Origin: Alectoria sarmentosa
Lineage: Eukaryota > Ascomycota > Lecanoromycetes > Lecanorales > Parmeliaceae
Length of the DNA: 64,000 bases
Assembly: GCA_009733775.1 (NCBI GenBank)
Contig: WOGZ01000006.1
Coordinates: 186,001-250,000 of the forward strand
Direction: 5' to 3'
Below the pieces are notes generated by a model, which saw nothing but the letters and a program-made list of their open reading frames with translations, did not search any database and had not been told where the DNA came from. A program made the translations under genes and the position numbers. Shown here one piece after another: positions 1 to 8,645 of the stretch (the first letter of the stretch is position 1; every line of letters begins with the position of its first letter).

Positions 1-1035
1 GAGTTGCAGAAAATGATGGACTGGTTGATTTGGAGTTTGGAGAAGAGAGTATTGAGACAGTGTACCTTCTGTTTCTCTTCTACGAAGCAATAGTATTGCG
101 TTATACCTCGAAGAGTGAGCTCGTCCATCAAGTTAATTTCGTAGGGATTAGTCATATGTTTATCCTGGGGGCTGTAAGCGCTTGGCGTAGACATTGGATG
201 GTCACGCTTACCTTGAATGATTTGACTATTATTGGGAAGGTGGCGCTGAAAAGCATGACTTGGCGCTCATTGGGGTGGAAACCGAGTAGCTGTTCAATCG
301 TGGGCGTAAACTCCGGAGAGAGAAGCTTGTCAGCTTCGTCCATGACGAATGTTGTACATTCGTCAAGTTTGACGACCTCCTTTCTCGCGAGATCTGCTAT
401 TCGGCCAGGCGTGCCAACGATGATGTGAACTGTTTCGTGTAAACGAATAATGTCGTCTTTGAGACCAGTACCACCGGTCGTGACCATGACGTTGATGCCA
501 AGGTGTTGGCCCAAGGTTTTGCAGACTTGTGATGTCTGTAGAGCAAGTTCTCTTGTGGGTACGAGGATTAAAGCCTGGGTCTTCTGCTTTTCCGGCTCGA
601 TCTTTTCTAGTGTGGGTATTATGAATGCGGCAGTCTTGCCTGTGCCGTTCTTTGCTCTTGCCAATATATCTCGCCCTGTTAAGGCGACAGGAATGGTTTC
701 TTCTTGGATGGGTGAAGGCTTCTCGAATCCTGCCGCGTGTATTCCCTTGAGCAGGTCTCGCTTGAGAACAAAATCTTCGAATTCAAGGCCCTTGGTGGCC
801 GTGACATCCTAAACCAACGATCAGCTCTGATACCTTAGAAGAGCATGGTGCCATGCACCTCAGTCTGTGGTCGAGTATCTCTTCCAAGAGTCTTGGATTT
901 CTCATTGCCAATCTTGGCCGAAGGACTGTCACTGTGTATCATGAATTAGTAGGAAGCCTGATGTTTTTGAAGCTCCCAATCAGTAACTCACCCGAGGTTC
1001 ATCTTGGCGGCTTGATCCACCAGCACTGAAGCCAT
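1..1035 (-). CDS. dhh1: DEAD-box RNA helicase Dhh1/DDX6 (C-terminal part outside window)
   Basis: This is the Dhh1/DDX6 helicase, which joins mRNA decapping, translational repression and P-body assembly in the cytoplasm. The exons I can join are 1035..992, 931..859, 808..212 and 164..<1, each bounded by GT..AG. Helicase motifs appear in order: AKNGTGKT (about residues 91-98), PTRELA (123-128), TPGR (172-175), DEAD (196-199) and SAT (227-229). The short N-terminus ending [20 protein letters not shown] is typical of Dhh1 and separates it from other DEAD-box proteins. After the last visible intron the reading continues through a [11 protein letters not shown] segment, the start of the second RecA-like domain, and runs off the left edge. 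ATG 1035 is chosen because it opens the conserved frame and a 43-nt first exon. The family assignment is firm; only the downstream half is missing. Confidence 0.95.
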
Positions 1036-1564
1036 TGTAATCTGGCCGTGCTCTTTTATGTTGTAATGAGGGCAGAGTCCTGATGCCAATGTTCAAAGCT
1101 GCGGAGGAAATTGTGGTGAACAAGTGAGAAGGTGTGTTGTCAAACGTGGAAGTCAACCACTCGGGAAGGGTAAAGCCTTGGGGACAGGCCGAGGGCGCAT
1201 GCAGATATAGCAGCCTGGATATCAGAGCGTGAATAATTGAGTTGATACGTCCGTCACAGTGGATTGAATCGCTCTTACCTCGAGAAGGAGACTCGAGGTA
1301 GATGAATATAGGTTGTGGTACCAAGGATTCGAGTCGGGTTTCGCAAGCTGTTCGGGAAAGAGGAGGTGGCAGGGTGGAGCTGTTTGGGAGTCTGTAGATA
1401 GCTTTGTTTATTCTTTAAAACTTTGCGAATTGTGTCTTTGAGAAGTGGTGATGGTGGTGGTAATGTTTGTCTGTTTTGAAGGTAGTGTTGTTTTGTTGCT
1501 GCCAATATAATAAAAGTGAACTTCCAATGGATGTCAAGGCGAACGCCAAGCCACTAGCATGAAA
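1036..1564. other. dhh1 upstream region, no gene seen
   Basis: No convincing coding region is seen here. It is the probable promoter and 5' leader of dhh1. It contains a perfect inverted repeat, CCTCGAG (1278-1284) and CTCGAGG (1292-1298), separated by 7 nt. The minus-strand reading frames here show no family resemblance. Confidence 0.5.
1278..1298. repeat. perfect inverted repeat in the dhh1 leader
   Basis: CCTCGAG and CTCGAGG arms of 7 bp are separated by 7 nt, 240 nt upstream of the dhh1 ATG. It could fold as a hairpin in the leader or act as a protein site. Confidence 0.6.
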
Positions 1565-2040
1565 CTACGGAGGTGGGCACCAAAAGTCCTGCACAGCGCT
1601 AGTGTCAGCCCTAGCCCTATCTTCGGAAGGTAACCCTATAATTGAGGAACCTAGAAGTACTTCCTGGAAGCGCATAGACTGAACGCAGGGGCGTCTTTTG
1701 GGCGCGACAGAGGGGCTTGAGTCAACGCTGGGGTAAGACCAGGGACACTTCCGACAGAAATCTAAGCGCATTGTCCAGGCAGCCCTCCGGGCGAGGCGTT
1801 ATCCGACATCTGGACCCTTTTCTTGGCATGTGCAGGACTTTCGATGCCCACCTCCGTATTTGGGAATGATACCGGGCCTAAGCACAGTTTAGGGGCATTT
1901 GCCCTTATCAGACCCAGAAGAAGTCAATCCTTGAGCTCCCAGGAGATAATTTTCGGGTCCCCGTTCCAAGGCTTCCTTTCGAGCTCAGGGTTAAGGCTGC
2001 CACTAGCGCTGTCCAGGACTTTTTGGTGCAGACCTCCGTA
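1565..2040. mobile_element. TIR-bounded non-autonomous element (MITE-like), possibly two nested copies
   Basis: The two ends, 1565-1617 and 1988-2040, are inverted copies of each other over about 53 bp with roughly 90% identity. Both begin TACGGAGG and continue through AGTCCTG and CAGCGCTAGTG. A third copy of the outermost 28 bp, in the same orientation as the right end, lies at 1831-1858. The structure may therefore be a 294-bp element (1565-1858) overlapping or next to a longer one ending at 2040. Each terminus starts with TA, which fits a TA target duplication as in Tc1/mariner-type elements. No transposase frame is present, so any mobility would need an enzyme encoded elsewhere. The family name is unknown to me. 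Confidence 0.7.
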
Positions 2041-2398
2041 CTTGTCCCTCAGGAGAATTCACTGTTTCCAGACACCTATTCTCCTACACTTGATGAGTGT
2101 TTGCATGTCAGATTGTTTGCTCTTGAATCGACTTGATCCTGTCTGCTATGTGGCGGAGTATATACGGAGTATATACAGGGTACGTGTAACACTTTTTCAC
2201 ACTATCGCTGATATTTTTGCCTCCGCATCTACTCCTTGCATTCACAAATCCTCCCATGTTTTAAACGACCGTTACCCTTACCCTTACCAGGTCGTTTGTA
2301 GCTTGGGATACTCCTTCGCACTGAGTCCCAAATCCGTGAAGACGGAGTCATCACCTTTGTAGCATTAGCTGTCGACACGTTTCTGAGGGTTACATGTT
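2041..2398. other. intergenic, with short repeats and a hairpin
   Basis: No gene is seen. A direct repeat of CGGAGTATATA occurs at about 2155-2177. A perfect 8-bp inverted repeat, AAACGACC (2263-2270) and GGTCGTTT (2290-2297), encloses a short GTTACCCTTACCC run. Confidence 0.5.
2263..2297. repeat. hairpin AAACGACC-loop-GGTCGTTT enclosing TTACCC repeats
   Basis: Perfect 8-bp arms enclose a 19-nt loop with GTTACCCTTACCCTTACC. It is next to the TIR element. Confidence 0.6.
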
Positions 2399-4010
2399 CT
2401 ACTTACCCTTGAGATGCTCAACGCGAATCTCATCTTCATGCTCTAACGTCTCCATCTCCTCCAGCGGCGTCTCCTTCTCTGGATTCTCCTCCTCGTCATC
2501 TTGAGGCTTGGCTGCTTTCTCCAACGATTCGTCGTTGTGCCCAATGAGCAAGAATTGCGTGTTCTCGTAGTTAAGAAGTTTTGGTTCGAGTGGCATCCAG
2601 CCTCGTCCATGAAACTCGTCGAGTATTCTTTGGGGATACTCCGCTCCTTGTGGCAAGTTGGCATTTGCGGGCCCAGAAGACTGGGGATTCTTGGCGCTAG
2701 TGATATAGCTGCCACGCTGTCTGAGCCCCACCTCCTACCGCACATTTCGGAGTCAGCGTTACTTATTCGAGGCAAGAAACTGGGTTAATGAAACAAGTCT
2801 CTCGGGAGCAGGAGCAGGGTTTTGCTCCCGCACTATGTCTTGCGACTTATGAAGTGGTACAAACCTGCTGAACTGGGCCGAGCTCGGAAGGAATGGTCAG
2901 TATGTAAGCTAAGTGAGTTTCGCGACCTGTCTGGGTGATAGCATAGACACCCTACGCAGAACTCTGAGTCAGCATTGCTTCTTGAAGCCAGAAACGTGAG
3001 TTCTGAAACAGATCTCAGGAACAAAAGGACCCGCTTGCTCCCAAAACAAGTCTTGTGACTCAGGCCTTGGTCCCAAGTAGGGAAGAAGGACTCGGAAATA
3101 TACGAACCTCGCCAATAGGAGTTGCGGCAGGGGTGTGACGTGCGCCAACCGTCTTGGTAGTATAGTCAGAAGACGATAGCTGGCTCTTGATGTCGTCCAT
3201 GCTGGTGTTCGATTTCTCAACGAAGGTCATGAATCTATCCTTTGGGCTAAGGGGGAGAACCTTCTTTGGCAGTGCCAGCATGCGATTGTTTCCAGCATCA
3301 CCAATCGAGCCGTCGCCGAGCTTAGCGCCGTGAGGGAGAGGACGCAGGATGATGTAGCTTCTAGCGATATCGTTAACGTTGGTAGGCTCGTTAATACCAA
3401 CGCGGCCCCGGAAGAAGAAGTAAATGATGCCTTTCTCTAGTATATTTGACGGTGTGGCTTCTTCACGCTTCGTGGAATCCTCAACCGCATCTTCGGCTTT
3501 GGACACTTTACTTCCAGTGCCCTCGTCAGTTACGTTCTTGTCCTCATCTTTGCCACTGTGGTCCATGAGAGCGTCAAAACCGTTCTCCTTGGGCTCTTTT
3601 TCGCCGTTTGCTTTTGCGTCGCCATTAGTCTCAGGCGCTTGTTTCTCCGCAGAAGGCTCCTCTTTCTTGTCCTCATACATGGGCTCCTGATCCCTCACTT
3701 CCACCTCTCTCTCCGCAACCTCATCAGCGCCTGCCTCGCCATTGCTCGCCTCCGCTGGCTCGGCTTCCTGTCCATCCTTCATCTCCACATCCTCCTTGGA
3801 ATCGCCATTCTTGTCATCGCTGAGCATCGACGCCTCAATGGTCGTCTGCTCTTTCTTGGCCCCTTTCTTCCCACGTTTGCCTTTGGCAGGGACTTCAGCA
3901 TCCGCTTTGCGCTTGGTCCCTGCGGCAGCTGCGGGCTTGCTCTGGGAAGGGGCTTCGCTGGAGCCGGACTTGGCCGCGGCTTGTCGCGTCGATCGTCTAG
4001 TGCCAGCCAT
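2399..4010 (-). CDS. conserved ascomycete nuclear protein (family often labelled BTB domain transcription factor)
   Basis: The exons are 4010..3108, 2951..2865 and 2734..2399, giving about 441 residues. The N-terminal 200 residues are low complexity and rich in K, E, A and D, with basic KRGKKGAKKE-type stretches that look like nuclear localisation signals. The conserved core starts at about residue 205 (ILEKGIIYFFFRGRVGI, then ARSYIILRPLPHGAKLGDG) and continues over the introns through GVYAI..GRETHLAYILTIPSELG and LRQRGSYITSAKNP to WMPLEPKLLNYENTQFLLIG. I recall this core in filamentous ascomycete proteins often auto-labelled BTB domain transcription factor, but I see no BTB fold, so the molecular role is unknown. 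Both introns are introner-like elements. ATG 4010 (MAGTRRSTRQ) is preferred over 4058 because the added 16 residues look like leader sequence. The stop at 2397-2399 overlaps a GGTAAGT, so a further 3' exon is possible. Confidence 0.75.
2735..2864 (-). mobile_element. introner-like element B (intron 2 of the nuclear-protein gene)
   Basis: This 130-nt intron has a donor GTTTGTACC and an acceptor region GCTGACTCCGAAATGTGCGGTAG. A perfect 8-bp internal stem, CGGGAGCA/TGCTCCCG, marks the family hairpin. It lies only 87 nt of coding sequence from element A. Confidence 0.8.
2952..3107 (-). mobile_element. introner-like element A (intron 1 of the nuclear-protein gene)
   Basis: This 156-nt intron starts GTTCGTATATTTCCGAG on the gene strand and ends GCTGACTCAGAGTTCTGCGTAG. 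It carries the shared internal blocks AAGGCCTGAGTCACAAGAC and GGGAGCAAG. Its length is identical to elements E and H in unrelated genes. Removing it joins GGCGAG to GGTGTCTAT and keeps the conserved protein frame. Confidence 0.85.
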
Positions 4011-4983
4011 GCTGAAGGTGTGGTCGAATTGGGCGAAGCGAGCTTTGGGTGAGCGCAATGGATTGATTAGATGGAGTCGCGGTGTTTTGATACTGAAATG
4101 TCAGTACCGCCAAGCACAAGCTTTATTTTGCATACGAGTACGGTCAGACATACAACGTAGATGATGAATTGATTGCTATAAATGCGACAACAGGCCTCCC
4201 GTGTCAAGAATAGAAAGATTGAATGTATGCGGATCGCAAGAATACGCTTATGCGGTGGTCCTGGGAGACGTCCGGTTTACATGGTCCGAGCTCAGAACCT
4301 GGGGTTAGCTCATGGTAACTGTACTACAGTAAAGTACCTTAGTGTATTCTAGCGTCTCTCACTGACATCATACTTTATGTTAAGAACCGCCCTCGCGCAT
4401 GGTTTTATTTTAGCGGGTTTGGCCGTTTCAAACAGAGCGGTCACAACCATCAGCCATCAACCCTCAACCATCAACACCAAGTCATGAAACCCCAGCGGGA
4501 ACTGACACCTTTTCGTGGTGCTTGGGATGAGTAGCTGTCCTCGGGGGTAATAAAACCACGATCAGTCCGTTTCGTTCCCACAATCCCCGTATATCGACCT
4601 TATCGCCGTCAGGTCTGCAGGATCTTTTCGGCATTCAATAACAATATTCCTGCAGCTGCGCCCGGTCTTACACCTTCGCTTTCGTCACATTCTCGAAGGG
4701 GGGAGGAAATTCGGGATTTTTTAACAATAAAGCGGTATCAATTAGGATCATCGATATCTTTTTCGTTTCGAAGTGTTTGGGCTTGTAGCCCGTCTGATCG
4801 AATCGATTGACTCAAAGCCATCGATTCATTGAAGCACATTGGAATGCGGATGGTTGAGGAGCGATAGGTCTCGGCGAGCGAAATGGATTTATCCCCCTTT
4901 CCCCTTCGCAACTAGACTATTACAGTCGTACACTTCAAGCCGAAACACTCTACACGGGATTATGCTAAGGTAAAGCTCGGCCG
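4011..4983. other. intergenic, no gene seen
   Basis: No reading frame with family resemblance is seen. It holds the presumed divergent upstream region of the nuclear-protein gene and the 3' flank of the MFS gene. A short CATCAAC-rich stretch lies near 4449-4483. Confidence 0.5.
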
Positions 4984-7532
4984 TTATACCGTTCTTGAAT
5001 AAACCTTCACGATCTCATCCTCCGCTTTCTCCAATTTGGCAGCTCGAATGCCGCTCCTTCGCTTGCTCTCCAACTTTTCTTTGTCCTGCTGCATGCTCTG
5101 GATGAGAGCACTCTTCATCCTAATCTTATGTCCATATTTGTAGAAGAATACAGGGATGGGTATAATGGCTACCTGTATCAGGCCCAATAGAGAGCCCGCC
5201 CAGTGGGGATTCAGTTTCGCGTACACTAGATTTCTTCCTGTCAGTCTTGTCTTCGGGGACTGAAATCAAAGAAACGATGCATCTAAGTGTCCGTTGGGAC
5301 ATGACCACAATGCGGACCCAGATGTTGTCTCGAGCGTTGGAAAACGGTGCTGATGAGACAAGAGAATTTGGGATATTCTTACTTGCTGGTCCGGCGAGTG
5401 GTAGCGTGCCACCCAGGAGAGACCGAATCACTGAGTTTCCAGCCATTGCAGAGGCAGCATAGACTGCAAACATCCCATCAGCGATGACTTTCCTAATGTA
5501 AGTGGTGTATCATACTGCCATAGCTATGGGCAAGGTAATTCGATGCGTATATGAACACGGCCGTCTACGCAGATTTTAGAGTCAGCGTTGCCTTTTTAAG
5601 GCAGACCTTGGAATTATAAGACAGATCTCGGGAGTGGAAAATTCCCTTGTGCTCCCGAACCGTGTCTCGTGACTCAAGTTTAACGGAAAATAGAAAGGAT
5701 AAGCTCCGAAAAGTACGTACGTTTCCGGCGCCAAAAGGTATTCCTGCCAAGATAGGCCAGATCCAATGTACCGGAGGCACACAGGTCCACTGAATGATTT
5801 CGGAGTCAGTATTTCCCTTTTAAAGGATGATTCTAGAGTCAGAAGACATGTCTTAGGAGGCGGAAAAGGTCTACGGCCCCCAAAATATGAAAAAAAGGGG
5901 AATGATGGATCGAAAAAGATAACTCACGGCAAACCACAGCTCTCCGATGGGAACCAAAACAGCAGCGATGCACACAATACTAACCATGGCTTCAGGCGGT
6001 ACCTTGCCAGTCTCAGGGTCTTTCTTGTGAGAATTAATCAGTTTTCGAAGCAGTGGCTCTGTACCGATGACTAGAAATGACCCTACAGCCAGGCCGGTAA
6101 ATGCAAGCCCCGAGATACCAGCCGACCAGCCCCGGAAACCGGTAAAAACAATGGGATAGGCGACGAAGCAAAGATATAGAATGCCATAGATGATAGCTAC
6201 GTATACATCCCAAAAAATACTGCGGAGCCGTTAGATTTAGTCCATTAGATGTGAGGCATTGAAGGGACGCGAACCAGATCTAAGCCATTTCCGAGTCAGC
6301 GTTGCCACTTTAAAAATATTTTGGATTAATCAGGCACTTCCAAGGAGTCTTGAATCAGAAAACTTGACTTTTTGCTTCCGTAATATGTCGAGACTCAAAA
6401 TAGGGTAGCAAAAGGGAGAGATTGCTCCGAAAGGGTGCTTACAGGTTCTGTAAATACCATGACAAATGGGCGGCTGAGGTTGACTTTCAAGAGCGGCCAA
6501 AACTTGACTTTGTTATCATAGCGAGACCAGTACCGATGATCATCCTGCTCCTTTCGGCGGAGCTCAGCCTTCTTTTGTAGCAGGGCCGGCGCGTAAGTCT
6601 CCTTCAAAATACACACGAAGATGAAGGCAAGTCCAGAAATGATCATGACAATCCAATTGGTCCATCTCCAGCCAAGATACCTGCTCACTTGTCAGAACAT
6701 TTTCTAACGCTACTCTGAGCATAGAGATTTGCTTTACTGCGTGGAGAACCCTCCAATAATAGGACCAAAAGTTGGTCCGTTGAGTGGACCTATTGACCAA
6801 ATTGAAAAAGCCAATGCTCGATAGTCATCGTTAACAATGTCACTGACAGTTCCGGGGCTGTTGCTGACCAAAGCGGACCCTGCTATGGCCCCAAAGAAAC
6901 GTACAACAATGATTTCTGGCAAGGAGGTCGCGAGCCCGCATGGGATGATTAAAACGGTAAAAAGCAGCATGCTAGCTATATAAATTGGTCGACGTCCGTA
7001 CATTTCGGAAATCGGGGCGAGGATCATAGACCCTACAGCAATACCAATCACTGGTCGCATAGTCAACACTCGTCAGAGAATTTCAGTTCGCTCTCCTGAA
7101 CTCACGGTAGGAAGTCACTCCTAACACCACGGGAAGCTCAGAAGAAATGTGGAAATCGTGTTGCATCTCTGCCAAGCCCGTGGTGTAAGACGTGGAATAT
7201 ACAACGATGCACCATGTTGACCATGAAATGGAGAATATTGTGAAGCCCTTGTACCAAATTGACCAGTTCCTTGGATTCTCAGGGTCGTTTTCGTCGTCCC
7301 AATCTACCTCATAGTGTGGGTTATTAGTCCCGTTGGTAGCTATCGAGGCTGCGTTGGAGAAGACCGGCTTCAGAGACAATGGCAAGACCCCTGTTGCCGT
7401 GATCTTCTCTGGATTTTCATGATGTTCAAGAGTATGGTCGTGCACAGAGAGAGGCCGCTCTATCGAATCACTTGATGGAGAACTTGAGCGAATGGACTTG
7501 ATGGAACCTTTCTCTCCACCGATTGACGGCAT
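4984..7532 (-). CDS. MFS transporter, DHA1-type (polyamine/drug:H+ antiporter family)
   Basis: This is a plasma-membrane-type proton antiporter of the 12-TM DHA1 group, related to TPO-like polyamine and drug carriers. The substrate cannot be read from sequence. The nine exons are 7532..7106, 7050..6738, 6680..6443, 6279..6275, 6219..5928, 5789..5721, 5564..5516, 5463..5383 and 5225..4984, totalling 1716 nt and 571 residues. Diagnostic sequence includes NPENPRNWS-like (DPENPRNWSIWYKG) before TM1, the SEMYGRRPIY loop after TM2, FFGAIAGSALVSNSPGTVSD, RPFVMVFTEPI and GISGLAFTGLAVG, and a C-terminal cytosolic tail rich in K and E. The frame closes only if the 5-nt fourth exon is included; it supplies the IC of EPICIFW. 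Introns 3, 5 and 6 are introner-like elements. ATG 7532 is chosen; 7556 would add eight residues. Confidence 0.92.
5565..5720 (-). mobile_element. introner-like element E (MFS intron 6)
   Basis: This 156-nt intron is one of the best-preserved copies. It has donor GTACGTACTTTTCGGAGC, then CTTGAGTCACGAGACACG, a perfect stem TCGGGAG/CTCCCGA, AGATCTGTCTTATAATTCC and acceptor GCTGACTCTAAAATCTGCGTAG. Confidence 0.85.
5790..5927 (-). mobile_element. introner-like element D (MFS intron 5)
   Basis: This 138-nt intron starts GTGAGTTATC and ends ACTGACTCCGAAATCATTCAG. The 3' third matches the family (CCTTTAAAAGGGAAATACTGACTCC). The 5' half is diverged. Removal gives LWFA|WTCVPP, as conserved in this transporter family. 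Confidence 0.7.
6275..6279 (-). other. 5-nt microexon of the MFS gene
   Basis: ATCTG lies between introner-like element C (acceptor ...GGCTTAG) and a 55-nt conventional intron (6274..6220, donor GTTCGCG, acceptor CCGCAG). Without these 5 nt the downstream conserved frame (IFWDVYVAIIYGILYLCF) is lost. With them the total coding length is divisible by three and the local protein reads EPICIFW, as expected for the family. Confidence 0.75.
6280..6442 (-). mobile_element. introner-like element C (MFS intron 3)
   Basis: This 163-nt intron has donor GTAAGCACCCTTTCGGAGC, an internal TTTTGAGTCTCGACAT and an end GCTGACTCGGAAATGGCTTAG. It matches the family at both ends but its hairpin is weakened. It sits 5 nt upstream of a resident intron. 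Confidence 0.8.
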
Positions 7533-8010
7533 CGCAAAGAGCGGAGAAAAAACCAATAGAATGACGCAAGATCTAACACCATGACAGGCTTAAGCCAGAC
7601 AGGACGTATAAAGATGGGTGAATGAGATTGAAAATGCTAGCAGTCACCGATCTTCCTTTTCCTCCTCTTCTTCCTCTCAGCCTTTCCTTTAGGTCTACGA
7701 GTCATGGCCGTTGAATCAATCAAGTCATTAAGCTGCCCTAGCGACGAGCCCTCCTCGTCATGAAGCATGAGTCTGCACCAAAGCCCGTTAAGGCCTTCGA
7801 TATCGACGCCAAAACCAGCGGAATTATTCCTATATCCGAGGCTAGTCGACCACGGCAGTTGGAGGCAACAGACCCCGCTCTTCTTTTCATTCCACGGTGG
7901 TAGACTATTGACAACGACCAATTCAACCGCGCTTGCGAGCCACAGATAACATACATAGCAGAAAATCTTTCAGCTCTAGTACTATTACACCCGGAGCAAG
8001 TCTGGACGAA
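7533..8010. other. divergent intergenic region
   Basis: It separates the MFS gene (minus) from the small glycine-rich gene (plus). A minus-strand frame at 7637-7921 ends in a basic KRRKRK run but has no ATG-led conserved start and no recognised family. I do not call it a gene. Confidence 0.4.
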
Positions 8011-8280
8011 ATGCCTACCTTAAACAACAGCAGCAACCCAATCGGCTTCGTCACCTCCACTGTAGGGAATGGAGTATCTGGAGTGGCTAAGACAGCTGGA
8101 GGCATCGTCGGTGCCGCAGGCCGAGGGGTGGGCCAGACAGTGACGGGTGTGACAGGTAGTGCCGGGAAGCCTGTTGGTGACGCTCTGGAGGCTGTTGGTA
8201 ATGGTGTAGAGGGTGGGGCCAAGAGCGTGGGAGACGGGATTGAAGACGCTGGCAAAGGGAAGAAGGGATTCTGGAGTTGA
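8011..8280 (+). CDS. small glycine-rich conserved fungal protein
   Basis: This is an 89-residue, intronless protein of unknown function. The sequence is a run of irregular G/V/A repeats (TSTVGNGVSGVAKTAGGIVG, AAGRGVGQTVTGVTGSAGKP, DALEAVGNGVEG) ending KGKKGFWS. It resembles a small glycine-rich protein that I recall in many filamentous ascomycetes and that has no assigned role. The repeats could form amphipathic helices of 11-residue type, as in some desiccation or lipid-droplet-associated proteins; that is only an inference from composition. ATG 8011 is preferred; an in-frame ATG at 7933 would add 26 residues with no glycine-rich character. Confidence 0.65.
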   Translation: MPTLNNSSNPIGFVTSTVGNGVSGVAKTAGGIVGAAGRGVGQTVTGVTGSAGKPVGDALEAVGNGVEGGAKSVGDGIEDAGKGKKGFWS

Positions 8281-8645
8281 GAAGCTCGATTGATTTGAGG
8301 ATGATTGGTGGTGATTGGGAGTTGTTCGCATTAGAACTTGTGCGATTAGGTTGAGAATGAGTACATGGATCGAAAAGGGCAAAATCTTTACGATTGGATT
8401 GGACTGAGGCCTCGAGTCTATCGTCAAAGGATACAGAATGTCCAGTATGAATCCATAGAAATCACGGAAATACTGGGTTCTATGAAGTTTGAGGGTCAAT
8501 CACCTTGACGCCTCACTATAGGATTCGCGACCCCGAGTCACGCGGAACGCTGGTGAATGGAGTCAAAACCAAGAATGCAACCTTGATGCAAGTATTTGAT
8601 ACCATGCTCGCATGTCGCTAATCGCTAAATCCAAAAGAATGATAT
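8281..8645. other. convergent intergenic, no gene seen
   Basis: It lies between the 3' ends of the glycine-rich gene and the GH5 gene. Nothing beyond 3' flank is seen. Confidence 0.5.

Noticed and set aside
980..1505. Two minus-strand reading frames upstream of dhh1
   Set aside because: They overlap the dhh1 first exon in another frame or its leader, and show no family resemblance.
2271..2289. Interstitial telomere
   Set aside because: Fewer than three repeat units; it can arise by chance.
2399..4010. BTB domain in the nuclear protein
   Set aside because: The family label is common, but I cannot see a BTB fold in the sequence.
7637..7921. Minus-strand frame ending in a KRRKRK-type basic run between the MFS and glycine-rich genes
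   Set aside because: There is no ATG at its head and no conserved sequence. Upstream extension meets a stop without a start codon.
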